Assembly: GCA_046199005.1 (NCBI GenBank)
Contig: CP176050.1
Location: forward strand, 2,480,001 to 2,544,000
DNA: 64,000 nt
Origin: Ascidiimonas sp046199005
GTDB lineage: Bacteria > Bacteroidota > Bacteroidia > Flavobacteriales > Flavobacteriaceae
Reading direction: 5' to 3'
Positions 33,734-42,837 of the stretch are shown in pieces. The position numbers and the translations under genes were made by a program. Every line of letters begins with the position of its first letter. Position 1 is the first letter of the stretch. The notes beneath the pieces were generated by a model. The model did no database searches. It was not told the origin of the DNA and saw only the letters and a list, made by a program, of their open reading frames with translations.

Positions 33734-35080
33734 ATGAGTGCGGTTAAAAATCCACCTCCTTTTCATAAAAGCCGTTTAATGTTCACAGATTTCTGCAGGT
33801 TTCTGGAAGAGAATAAAAATGAATACGGCGACTTTTATCAATACAAAGGACTTATGAACTTTTATTTTGTAAATAAGCCAGAAGAAGCTAAAAGAATCTT
33901 AATCGGAACTAATAAAGATTTCAGTAAGAAAACAAAGCTTACCAGAGGTATGCATAATGTTCTGGGAGAGAGTATTATAATTTCCGATTTCGAACAATGG
34001 AAACCCAGAAGAAGACTCATGAATCCCTTCTTTACCAAGAAAAATTCATTGTCTATGTTTTCATTGATGAAGATGAAGATCGCAGAAGTAATTGAAGAAG
34101 TAGAAGAGGCTACCAATACCGAAACCCCTACTCCTTACAATATTTATCATTTATTTAATGACCTCATCATTCGAATTATCGGGCACGCTTTTTTTAATAA
34201 AAGTATGCAGGAGGATGTTAAGAATATCGAAAACTGGTTGAATACGATGCGTGATTATGCAAAGAACCCTCCCTTGCCTATCCTTTCACACCCAAATGCG
34301 CCCACTCCATCTAATATTCGAATGAAAAAAGCAAGAAGCGCTTTTTTGAGTTATGTAAACGATATCATAAAAGAAAGGCAGGAGTCGAAAGAGGAATACA
34401 ATGATCTTCTAGGAAAAATTCTGAGTCTGGCATCTGAGACCGAAGAACACGATATCACTTTTGATGAAAATGATATGATCATGGAGGTGATGAATACCAT
34501 CATAGCAGGACATGAAACCACTGCTAATACTATTGGATGGTTACTCTTAATTCTATCACGTAATCAAGATAAGTACGATAAACTACAAAGGGAGATCGAT
34601 GAAGCATTCGGAAAAGAATATCCTTCTTCCAAGCGTGTGATGGAACTCGAATACCTGGATTGGTGTATTAAGGAAGCTATGAGGCTTATTCCTCCTGCAT
34701 GGGTGCTCACACGAAGAAATTTTGAAGATATTACGCTTAGCGATACTCATATTAAAAAAGATTCAACGCTTATTTTTTGTCCACGCTTTATTCATCGGGA
34801 TCCCAGATACTGGGAGAACCCTAATGAGTTTATGCCTGAAAGATTTTCTCCTGATAATGCACATAATCTGCATCCGGATGCCTATATGCCTTTTGGGGGC
34901 GGACAGCGATTTTGTATTGGGATGCACTTTGCAATGGTAGAAATGAAGATTACATTGGCAATGATGTTACAGAAGTTTCGGTTTATTGAAGACCCTACTT
35001 TTAAGGAAGAACCCATTTATTCCATCACCACTTATCCGCTAAACGGAATCAAAATGAAAATTCTGAAACGAAGACTATGA
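33734..35080 (+). CDS. Cytochrome P450
   Basis: A 448-residue soluble P450 without a membrane anchor. Heme ligand C394 lies in MPFGGGQRFCIG (from 385), the ExxR motif is E314-x-x-R317 (KEAMR) and the I-helix oxygen-binding motif is AGHETT (258-263). The start ATG at 33734 follows the KASIII stop by one base. Its substrate should be an acyl chain or the product of the OleA-like enzyme, giving hydroxylation or desaturation. That is inference from the operon; no ferredoxin gene is nearby. Confidence 0.93.
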   Translation: MSAVKNPPPFHKSRLMFTDFCRFLEENKNEYGDFYQYKGLMNFYFVNKPEEAKRILIGTNKDFSKKTKLTRGMHNVLGESIIISDFEQWKPRRRLMNPFFTKKNSLSMFSLMKMKIAEVIEEVEEATNTETPTPYNIYHLFNDLIIRIIGHAFFNKSMQEDVKNIENWLNTMRDYAKNPPLPILSHPNAPTPSNIRMKKARSAFLSYVNDIIKERQESKEEYNDLLGKILSLASETEEHDITFDENDMIMEVMNTIIAGHETTANTIGWLLLILSRNQDKYDKLQREIDEAFGKEYPSSKRVMELEYLDWCIKEAMRLIPPAWVLTRRNFEDITLSDTHIKKDSTLIFCPRFIHRDPRYWENPNEFMPERFSPDNAHNLHPDAYMPFGGGQRFCIGMHFAMVEMKITLAMMLQKFRFIEDPTFKEEPIYSITTYPLNGIKMKILKRRL

Positions 35081-35320
35081 GCGCATGTGCTTCCATTCCC
35101 AGATAGGTATCATCCCAAAAATGAGTATGTCAGCTCTAAGTTTAGAAGATAACTTATCGTCGATTTCCTTCGAAAATTTTTTAAGATGGACGATATGAAC
35201 CAGGAATACCAGCAAATAGATGAATAACGCTAGATAGAGATTAATGACATCATAGGTGATTAGAAATATACCACCTACATACAGTATAACAATCAGTATT
35301 CTAAGAAGTAAATAAAACAA
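35075..35320 (-). CDS. Small two-helix membrane protein, opposite strand
   Basis: An 81-residue ORF on the strand opposite to the operon, filling the otherwise empty gap between the P450 and the AMP-ligase genes. It has two hydrophobic helices (LLRILIVILYVGGIFLITYDV and LALFIYLLVFLVHIV) and a charged tail. Its stop overlaps the last six bases of the P450 gene. I recognise no family. Coherent membrane-protein composition favours a real gene, but expression against the operon is unusual. Confidence 0.5.
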   Translation of the reverse strand: MFYLLLRILIVILYVGGIFLITYDVINLYLALFIYLLVFLVHIVHLKKFSKEIDDKLSSKLRADILIFGMIPIWEWKHMRS

Positions 35321-35337
35321 AATTTATAAGTTTTTTC

Positions 35338-36909
35338 GTGCTAAAATTAAAGTTACATAAAAATAATTTAGTTTCACGCGTCTATGAAAATTTTCTTGCT
35401 GACCCAAAGCAACATGTATACCTAATTCAGCAAAGAAAATATCATTTTAAAGAAAATGCATTTGACATCATTTCTTATAATAATCTTTTCGAACTTATTT
35501 CGAAGTATATTCAAATTCTGCAAAAAAAAGATCTCGTCGGAAAACGTGTTGTGATCTTGCATCCGCTCAATGTTGAGATGCTTGCATTGCTCTTTGCGAT
35601 GTTTGCGACAGGCACGGTTCCTGTTTTTATAGATCCGAATGTTGGATTCAAGCATTTAAAAGCCTGCATCGCCTCAAGTAAGGCAGATTTTGTGTTAACG
35701 AACAGAAAGCTAAAAATACTTGCCTGGCTTTTGACTTATAAGGAATCAACACTGTCTGTAATTACCTTATCGAGATTAAATAAACAATTGTATGGAGTAT
35801 CTGGTGAAACTATCTTCGAAAGTGATCATCATGAAATAGCTGGTATTTTCTACACTAGTGGCAGCACAGGAGTTCCTAAAGGCGTCATTTGGACGCATGA
35901 AAACATGCGCTCTCAAATAGAACTTTTAAAAGAAATGACCCCCAAACTTACCAAAGGTTTTCTACTGGCGCTTTTTCCTTTATTTCTCATCTACGCTCCC
36001 ATTATGGGTAATCCGGTAATATGGCCAAAAACCAACCTTTCTAAGCCAATAAAAATAGATCCAAAACAAATCATAAAAATTCTTGAATTCTTTCCAGTCG
36101 AATTAACTTTTGGGTCCCCAATTATATGGAAAAGAATGGTCGCTTACTGCCAAGAAATGAAATTAACCATGCCTACAATAAAGGCAGCTTTATGTGGTGG
36201 AGCACCTCTGCCACAAGCAGTTATAGATGAAATGAAAATGTATATGAAAGAAGGTGATTTTTTGATCACGTATGGTGCTACCGAAGCATTACCTATAAGT
36301 TTTTATAGTGCAAACCTAGCTAACAATAATTTTCAACTTAAGGGTACTCTTCTTGGAAAACCCTTTAAACAGACTTCTGTCAAAATTATACCTGAAACAG
36401 ATATACAGCACCACATACCCAAAACTGCATATAACCTTGGAGAGATAGCAGTCAAGGGTTCGCAGGTAACACCTGGTTATATTCACAATTATGAAAACGC
36501 ATCTAAAAATTCACAAGATGAAGGATGGCATTATACAGGTGATTATGGATACTTGGACGAAGAGAAGAATCTATGGTATTTTGGACGAAAGAGTCATGCA
36601 ATTACAATTGATTCTAAACGATATTATCCTGTTCCCATCGAAAAGAAATTACAGGAAATTTTAAATATTAGTATTTGTACAATAGCTGCGGTCTCCAACA
36701 AAATATATCTGATCATTGAAAAAAAAATATTGAAAGCATTGGCAGCTAAACCTTTAGAACTGCTGAAAAAAATTAATAAGAGTTTTGAGCAGGAAGATCT
36801 TGTGTTTTCTGGAATTCTCGAATATCCTGATGCCTTTCCCGTAGACAAAAGGCATTATTCCAAACTTAATCGCAGTAAAATTCAACAATGGGCAAGTACT
36901 CAAAAATAA
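35338..36909 (+). CDS. AMP-dependent ligase, OleC-like (beta-lactone synthetase type)
   Basis: A 523-residue ANL-superfamily enzyme starting at GTG. The ATP motif is YTSGSTGVPKG (172-182). Beyond the general family, several stretches match OleC proteins: ALFPLFLIYAPIMGNPVIWP, then KIDPKQIIKILEFFPVELTFGSPIIWKR, GGAPLPQAV and ITYGATEALPIS. OleC turns 2-alkyl-3-hydroxy acids into beta-lactones with ATP. The C-terminal lid (YTGDYGYLDEE... YFGRKSHAI) is present. It lies after P450 and four bases before the OleD-like reductase, the order expected for such a pathway. A fatty acyl-CoA ligase is the alternative. Confidence 0.82.
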   Translation: MLKLKLHKNNLVSRVYENFLADPKQHVYLIQQRKYHFKENAFDIISYNNLFELISKYIQILQKKDLVGKRVVILHPLNVEMLALLFAMFATGTVPVFIDPNVGFKHLKACIASSKADFVLTNRKLKILAWLLTYKESTLSVITLSRLNKQLYGVSGETIFESDHHEIAGIFYTSGSTGVPKGVIWTHENMRSQIELLKEMTPKLTKGFLLALFPLFLIYAPIMGNPVIWPKTNLSKPIKIDPKQIIKILEFFPVELTFGSPIIWKRMVAYCQEMKLTMPTIKAALCGGAPLPQAVIDEMKMYMKEGDFLITYGATEALPISFYSANLANNNFQLKGTLLGKPFKQTSVKIIPETDIQHHIPKTAYNLGEIAVKGSQVTPGYIHNYENASKNSQDEGWHYTGDYGYLDEEKNLWYFGRKSHAITIDSKRYYPVPIEKKLQEILNISICTIAAVSNKIYLIIEKKILKALAAKPLELLKKINKSFEQEDLVFSGILEYPDAFPVDKRHYSKLNRSKIQQWASTQK

Positions 36910-36913
36910 TCGT

Positions 36914-37909
36914 ATGAAACAGAAAGCATTGGTTATAGGTGGTACGGGTTTCCTGGGAAGATACCTGGTTGAAGAGCTATTGCAGGAAGACTATGACGTC
37001 TCAGTGCTATGCAGAAATCAACCAGAAGAGTGGCCTTTTGAAGAAATAAAGTTCTATCTGGGAAGTATTGAAGATGCATTTATTGTAAATGAGGCAATTT
37101 CCGGAAAAGATGTAGTGTTTCACCTTGCAGCTAAGGCTGGGGTGTGGGGAACCTATGATTCATATTACGGACCAAATGTAAGGGGTACAAAGCTGATTAT
37201 TGAAGCCTGTGATCAGCATAAGGTTCCACAATTGATCTATACCTCTACTCCCAGCGTCGTGTTAAGCAACAAAGAAGTAATTAATGGAAATGAAAACCTA
37301 CCCATACCATCGCATTTCTTTAATAATTATCAAAAAACTAAAAGTATCGCAGAGCAACTGATTATTAATGCGAATTCAGACCGTTTAAAAACGGTAGCGA
37401 TTCGTCCACAAGCGATTTGGGGCGATGGAGATGTACATGTATTTCCTAGAATTCTTCAAAAACTTAAAAATGGTTCACTTAGAATTGTTGGTTCCGGTAC
37501 TAACAAAATAAGTGTAGCATTCGTTAAAAATGTTGCCTGGGCTCATGTCTTGGCTGCAAAAAGTGATGGTATTGGTGGCAATGTTTATTTTATAAACGAT
37601 GAAAAACCTGTGAATCCATGGCAATGGATCAAAGACAATACTTCTTTGCTCAAATACGAAATGTCATCAAGAAAAATTCCTAAATCAATTGCTTACGGCT
37701 TATCTGGAATAGTAGAATTCATTTATAAGATCTTCAGCATTGAATCGGAGCCTCCTTTCACCCGCTATATGGTTTGTGAGGTAAGTAACAATCATTACTT
37801 CTCCATTGAAAAAGCGAAAAATGATTTTGGATACTATGAGAAATATGCGCTGGATACCGGACAAAAAGAATTTCAAAAATACCTCGTAGAATTAAATAAA
37901 ACACTCTAA
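36914..37909 (+). CDS. NAD(P)-dependent short-chain reductase, OleD-like
   Basis: A 331-residue extended SDR (3-beta-HSD/epimerase type). The Rossmann motif GGTGFLGRYL is at 9-18; catalytic Y139 and K143 are in NNYQKTKSIAEQ. The stretch VFHLAAKAGVWGTYDSYYGPNV and LIYTSTPSVV are very like OleD, which reduces the 3-keto group of the OleA product before OleC closes the lactone. Together with the two neighbours it completes an OleA-C-D set. A sterol or sugar epimerase role is less likely in this context. Confidence 0.82.
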   Translation: MKQKALVIGGTGFLGRYLVEELLQEDYDVSVLCRNQPEEWPFEEIKFYLGSIEDAFIVNEAISGKDVVFHLAAKAGVWGTYDSYYGPNVRGTKLIIEACDQHKVPQLIYTSTPSVVLSNKEVINGNENLPIPSHFFNNYQKTKSIAEQLIINANSDRLKTVAIRPQAIWGDGDVHVFPRILQKLKNGSLRIVGSGTNKISVAFVKNVAWAHVLAAKSDGIGGNVYFINDEKPVNPWQWIKDNTSLLKYEMSSRKIPKSIAYGLSGIVEFIYKIFSIESEPPFTRYMVCEVSNNHYFSIEKAKNDFGYYEKYALDTGQKEFQKYLVELNKTL

Positions 37910-37918
37910 AAACATACT

Positions 37919-38974
37919 ATGAAAAATACACTTGTTAAAACCGATCCTATTCAGAATATGAGCTTTTGGCTAGCCTACTTAAGTCGTTATTATATCAATA
38001 ATGAATGGTCTCATAGAAAATTCAAAAAAGCGGAAGAAGCTTTATTAGAGTCTTCAAAAGGTTATCCGGACGGCCCCGTCACGAAAGTAGAAAAAATTCC
38101 ATTTAAGGATATCACTTTAAAAGAATTCAAAAGAGAATATCTCAAAAAGAATGTACCCATAGTTCTGGAAGGATTTGCAGAAAACTGGCCTGCTCTGGAA
38201 AAATGGAACAGCGATTTCTTTAGAGATAATTATGGAGAAGAAGTAATTCCCGTAAGACTTAACACTAGTGTGATAAGTGAAGATACGGTCGTATTCGAGA
38301 AATACAAACTCAAAGACTTTATTGAAGATCTAAATCAAAATAAAGATGTGTATGCTTCCAACATAGAAGATATTGCGAATCACAACCCCGAACTTAGAGA
38401 TCATCTCAATATCAAACAATTAAGTAATTATACTCATTTAAGATCTAACCGAAAGATCATCTCAACACAGTTTTTTATCTCTAATTCACGTGCGAGGAGC
38501 GGCTTGCATTGCGCGCTTACCACCAACATGTTTACACAGATCATCGGCAAGAAAAACTGGACACTTGTAGACCCAAGGTATTCTAAATGGATGCATATTC
38601 TTCACCGAAGAGACATGCTTTATGCGGCTACCACAGTAGATTTTGATAAGACTAATGATGAATTGGATGAATTGGGTTATCCTTTGTACCGATATGTCCC
38701 AAAAATGGAAGTTACCCTAAATCCGGGCGATGGATTACTGGTACCACAATGGTGGTGGCATGCTGTAAGCAATGAAGGTTTCTCGATCGGAGTTGCCAGC
38801 CGGGGTAGCAACTACCGCAATATTTTTAAAGGGAATCCGCTTTTTACATGGCAGGCTTTTTTTGATAAAAAGGTGATCGATTACACCATCGCCATGCAAA
38901 AGAACGGATGGAGTACAGATCGTACTTCAGTAGAATCAATTTTCGTTGAAAAAGCAAAAACAGCACAACCCTAA
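37919..38974 (+). CDS. Cupin-like (JmjC-fold, Cupin_8) protein with HxA metal site
   Basis: A 351-residue protein with an N-terminal helical region and a cupin_8/JmjC core (from IVLEGFAENWPALEKW near 81). In Fe(II)/2-oxoglutarate hydroxylases of this fold the first metal motif is HxD; here it reads SGLHCALTTN with H197-C198-A199, so the acid ligand is replaced by alanine. The distal histidine H281 is kept (LLVPQWWWHAVSN). HxA or HxG is the known hallmark of Fe/2OG halogenases such as SyrB2, but loss of metal binding is also possible. It lies nine bases after the OleD-like gene and ten bases before the glycosyltransferase gene. Confidence 0.75.
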   Translation: MKNTLVKTDPIQNMSFWLAYLSRYYINNEWSHRKFKKAEEALLESSKGYPDGPVTKVEKIPFKDITLKEFKREYLKKNVPIVLEGFAENWPALEKWNSDFFRDNYGEEVIPVRLNTSVISEDTVVFEKYKLKDFIEDLNQNKDVYASNIEDIANHNPELRDHLNIKQLSNYTHLRSNRKIISTQFFISNSRARSGLHCALTTNMFTQIIGKKNWTLVDPRYSKWMHILHRRDMLYAATTVDFDKTNDELDELGYPLYRYVPKMEVTLNPGDGLLVPQWWWHAVSNEGFSIGVASRGSNYRNIFKGNPLFTWQAFFDKKVIDYTIAMQKNGWSTDRTSVESIFVEKAKTAQP

Positions 38975-38984
38975 AAATAATTTT

Positions 38985-40235
38985 ATGCATTATGGTATAA
39001 TTGCGCAAGGCACAAGAGGCGACGTACAACCTATGGTAGCACTGGCTACTGGCCTTATGAAACGTAATCATCAGGTTACTGTTGTCGCGCCTGAAAATTT
39101 TAAAGGTTTTGTGGAAGGTTTTGGCATACCATTTATTCCGTTAACCGGCAACATTGAAGAAATTGCCAGATCACCAAAAGCTTTAAAATTGTTAAAGGGA
39201 GGGAATATTCTTCGCTTTTTTTACCACTATAACAAGGCGACCGAGAAAATAACGGAAAAAGCGAATCAGGAAATTTTAGAAGCCTCCGGTGAAATGGATG
39301 CTTATATTTCCAGCTTCATACCTTTCCCAATTGTATACTCTATAGCCGAAAAATACAAGAAAAAATGCGCAATGGTCTATCTCAGTATGCCTAGTACTCC
39401 TACCAAGGATTTCCCCTTGCCTGTTTTTGATGTTTTTGACTTCCCGCTTTTCAATAAGCTTTCTTATAAAGCATCCTTTTTATTCTGGATGTTGATCCGT
39501 AAACAAACGAATGCTTTTCGAAAAAAACTGGGATTGCCGTTGGTAAATATCTGGAATAAATATATAAAATCGAATGTTCTCACTTTTTATACGATGAGTA
39601 ATGCATTAATTCGAAGACCTGATGACTGGCCATCAAACACACATATTACCGGAATTTTTAAATTACCCGCGGAAAAAAGAGATGAACATTTCATGGATAA
39701 AATTCCGGAAGGTTTGGAAGCATGGATGCAAAAAGGAGAAAAGCCTATTTACATCGGCTTTGGAAGTATCCCAATTCCTGATCCAGATAAATTTCGAAAT
39801 ATTTTAGTTGACATCCTTAACAAAACCAATGAAAGAGTTATACTTGGACTTGGGTGGTCAATTCTTCCTGACTTACCAGAGCATCCAAATCTTTTTACTG
39901 TAAAATATATAAATCATGACTGGCTTTTTCCTCAACTAAAAATGGCTGTAAATCATGGGGGGCATGGCTCTATGGGTTCGGTATTAAGAGGCGGAATTCC
40001 TATCGTTATACTTTCTATTTTAGCAGATCAACCTTATAATGGTAAACTCGTAGAGCGAAATAATGTTGGTATTCATATCCCTTTTAATAAAATATCCAGT
40101 AAAAAAGTACTGGAAGCGATCAAGAATGTGCAAAATGGATCCTACGCAGAAAACGCAAAAAAAATTGGAGAAGCGCTTAAAGCCGAAGATGGTGTAAATG
40201 ATGCTATTGATAAAATTGAAGCCTATTTCGGTTAG
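38985..40235 (+). CDS. GT1-family glycosyltransferase (UGT/sterol glucosyltransferase-like)
   Basis: A 416-residue GT-B glycosyltransferase. The start ATG at 38985 gives MHYGIIAQGTRGDVQPMVAL, the canonical N-terminus of antibiotic and sterol glucosyltransferases; an in-frame ATG at 38946 would overlap the cupin gene. The donor-binding motif VNHGGHGSMGSVLRGG (from 322) is the PSPG-like element. It is the last gene of the operon and should attach a sugar to a hydroxyl of the lipid product, perhaps one introduced by the P450. Donor sugar unknown. It converges with the receptor gene at 40286 across a 50-base gap. Confidence 0.88.
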   Translation: MHYGIIAQGTRGDVQPMVALATGLMKRNHQVTVVAPENFKGFVEGFGIPFIPLTGNIEEIARSPKALKLLKGGNILRFFYHYNKATEKITEKANQEILEASGEMDAYISSFIPFPIVYSIAEKYKKKCAMVYLSMPSTPTKDFPLPVFDVFDFPLFNKLSYKASFLFWMLIRKQTNAFRKKLGLPLVNIWNKYIKSNVLTFYTMSNALIRRPDDWPSNTHITGIFKLPAEKRDEHFMDKIPEGLEAWMQKGEKPIYIGFGSIPIPDPDKFRNILVDILNKTNERVILGLGWSILPDLPEHPNLFTVKYINHDWLFPQLKMAVNHGGHGSMGSVLRGGIPIVILSILADQPYNGKLVERNNVGIHIPFNKISSKKVLEAIKNVQNGSYAENAKKIGEALKAEDGVNDAIDKIEAYFG

Positions 40236-40285
40236 ATACTACAGCTTACAAAAATTCTTTTAAAAAAGTTTCGACAGCTATCAAC

Positions 40286-42616
40286 TCAATCGGTAGTACC
40301 TCCATGGCGGTAATTACGTTTTTTACGGCTTCGGCTTTTATTCTTACCATCTATAAGCTTATACGTGATGTTGAGAAGATATCCCCGGGTTTGTGATTGA
40401 AAACGCCATACTTCATCCTGTCTAAATCCCGGAGTTTCGGTAATGCGTTTCATCAAGTTGGCATTCAGGATATCAACTACTCTAAAATTAATAACGACTC
40501 TATCATCTAAAATTCTGGCACGAGCGCCAAAATCAATACGATTTCGGGGTCTTATAAAACGAAATGCCTGCTGTCTTCTTGGTGAGTGCCTGTAAGAAAC
40601 ATCAAAACTATAAGATTTGTTGATTTTATAAATATTTCTTAATTGAAGATTGGACGAGTACAACTCATTATATGTAACTAATTCATCCTGTAAAATTCGC
40701 GTGTAATAGAAATTAGTTGAGAAGATGGTTTGTAATTTTTTAAGAGGCTTGAATTTAAAAGTCCCCTCGGCTCCAAAAGAATAGTTATTCCCAAGATTTT
40801 GAAAAGTTGATATTTGAATATTATTATCTTCAATTCTATCGATGCGTTGAATTACATCGGTACGATATCTGTAGAATAAAGTTCCAGACCAGTTGACACC
40901 AAAATTTTCTCCCTGATAATTAAATTCTAAGTTATCACTAAATTCAGGTCGCAAATTAGGATTTCCCTCAAACCGAAAAAACGGATTACCCAATTGAAAA
41001 GGATTCAGATCTCTAAAACTTGGCCTTGCTATTCTTTTGCTATAAGCAAAATTAATAGTACTATTATCCTTGATATCATAGGATATGCTAAATGAAGGGA
41101 ACAAATTGGAAAATCTTTGTTTTATCTGAGAATTAAGAGTTTCACCAGTGCTTATAGCAGATGACTCAAAGTATTCATACCGAAGTCCACCCTGAAACTT
41201 CACCCGCTCTGAAATGGGAACTCTGATTAAAGAATAAGCACTGTAAACTTCTTCCTGATAATCGAAAAAATCCTGAAACGAATTGGCATCGGCAGGTTCA
41301 AAAAATCGCTCCACGTTAAGGTCCCTTCTATTAAAAAGCACCCCACTTTCAAAGACTCCCTGTTCACCAAAAGGTAAGGTGTAGTCAATGGCCAGATTCT
41401 GCAGTTGATTATCATTGAAATAATCATCATTGAATAAAAACATACCGTCCTCTGAATCACGCGCCGGAAACTGATTATTATTCAACGTAAGGTTATAGTC
41501 GAATTCAAGAAAATGATCTTCTTTTCCAAATTTTCTTCGGTAATTAGCATTGAAATTAGAAGTGTAATGTTCATGTTCCGAATCTCTTAGATACAAAAAA
41601 TCTTCCCTACCGGTTACATTGGTGTATTGGGACTCATTGAACAGCGCATGAAAATCATCAGTATAGGAAAAATCGAGAGAAAACTCATTCTGAGCATCGG
41701 CAAAAAGATCTAGACCTATTAAAAAAGTATCTGTAAGGCCACTATAATCGTTAGGTGTAAAGATATTTTGTGTACTCCCATCAGTAAAAACCCGCTTTAA
41801 TGTTTGCCTGCTATTCATATCTCGTTGGTTGCGAGATGCGTTTAATCGCAGATTGAAAAAGGAAATATTATAATTCATTTCCATGCCGTAATTGTATCTT
41901 TTGGTACCAACCCCTCCATTAACCGAAAGATTAAGTCCGAGGCTGCTGTTTTTCTTCAATATCACGTTGATGATTCCGGTAAGCCCATCTGCTTGATATT
42001 TTGCGGAGGGAGCAGTAATTATTTCTACCCGATCTATAGTGGACGCAGGTATTTGCTCTAAAAGCTCTGTGGCATTCATAGCAGTTGGTTTTCCATTTAC
42101 CAACAGACTAACATTGCTGTTACCTCTAAGTGATATACTCCCCGAACCAAGATCTGTCTGAATCTCAACTATCTGATCAAAGGCTTCAAGAGCAGTGGCT
42201 CCTGATTGTTGAATATCTGCTCCAAAGTTGATTATTCTCCTGTCTATTTTAAGGGTGGTGATCGAGTTTTCACCCACAACTTCTACTTCATCTAACTCTG
42301 ATGCGACCGATTCTAACTCTACCCTAAGTTCATTTCCGCTCAAAGTTTTAGCATCTATTTGTTTAGTGCGGTATCCTACAAAACTGAAGGTAACGTGTGT
42401 AAACCCATCAGATACCTTTAATTTAAATCGCCCTTCTTCATCTGCAATTACACCATCGACCAGTAATGTATCCTTAAAAACAGTTACGGTGCTATAGGCA
42501 AGAGGTACTTGTTGGGTTTTATCGAGAATCAGGCCATTTAGCTTAATTGATTTTTGAGCTGATAGCAGCTGAATAGAAAGTAAAAAAATGATTATTATGA
42601 TGGGGTGTTTGTACAT
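40286..42616 (-). CDS. TonB-dependent-receptor-like outer-membrane beta-barrel protein
   Basis: A 776-residue outer-membrane protein. It has a signal peptide (MYKHPIIIIIFLLSIQLLSAQ), a carboxypeptidase-regulatory-like domain (LNGLILDKTQQVPLAYSTVTV... to about 100), a plug domain (IDRRIINFGADIQQSGATALEAFDQIV; SISLRGNSNVSLLVNGKPTAM; IDRVEIITAPSAKYQADGLTGIINV) and a long beta-barrel of the OMP_b-brl_3 type. Such proteins import ligands or secrete in Bacteroidota. It lies between two biosynthetic loci and might handle one of their products, but no SusD partner or regulator is next to it, so that link is weak. Confidence 0.88.
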   Translation of the reverse strand: MYKHPIIIIIFLLSIQLLSAQKSIKLNGLILDKTQQVPLAYSTVTVFKDTLLVDGVIADEEGRFKLKVSDGFTHVTFSFVGYRTKQIDAKTLSGNELRVELESVASELDEVEVVGENSITTLKIDRRIINFGADIQQSGATALEAFDQIVEIQTDLGSGSISLRGNSNVSLLVNGKPTAMNATELLEQIPASTIDRVEIITAPSAKYQADGLTGIINVILKKNSSLGLNLSVNGGVGTKRYNYGMEMNYNISFFNLRLNASRNQRDMNSRQTLKRVFTDGSTQNIFTPNDYSGLTDTFLIGLDLFADAQNEFSLDFSYTDDFHALFNESQYTNVTGREDFLYLRDSEHEHYTSNFNANYRRKFGKEDHFLEFDYNLTLNNNQFPARDSEDGMFLFNDDYFNDNQLQNLAIDYTLPFGEQGVFESGVLFNRRDLNVERFFEPADANSFQDFFDYQEEVYSAYSLIRVPISERVKFQGGLRYEYFESSAISTGETLNSQIKQRFSNLFPSFSISYDIKDNSTINFAYSKRIARPSFRDLNPFQLGNPFFRFEGNPNLRPEFSDNLEFNYQGENFGVNWSGTLFYRYRTDVIQRIDRIEDNNIQISTFQNLGNNYSFGAEGTFKFKPLKKLQTIFSTNFYYTRILQDELVTYNELYSSNLQLRNIYKINKSYSFDVSYRHSPRRQQAFRFIRPRNRIDFGARARILDDRVVINFRVVDILNANLMKRITETPGFRQDEVWRFQSQTRGYLLNITYKLIDGKNKSRSRKKRNYRHGGTTD

Positions 42617-42746
42617 AAAACGTGCTTAGGACCGGTAAATCCTTCTAAACATACTACAATCTCAATTGAATACACTATAAATCTTACAAAAAATAAAACG
42701 TATTCTTAATTTAATAGGTGATTTTATTTAACTAGAAGGAAGCAAG

Positions 42747-42782
42747 GTAAAGGCTATTTTAAAACTATTATATAGCCTTTAC
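42747..42782 (-). terminator. Hairpin downstream of the TPR protein genes
   Basis: GTAAAGGCTAT / ATAGCCTTTAC, 11 bp around a 14-base AT-rich loop, about 60 bases after the stop at 42838. It lacks a clear U run, so it may be a weak terminator or an mRNA end-protecting stem. Confidence 0.5.
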
Positions 42783-42837
42783 ATATCTGATCATTTTCTC
42801 ATTAAGAAAGTAAAACGTATCATATTTGAAGACTTTT

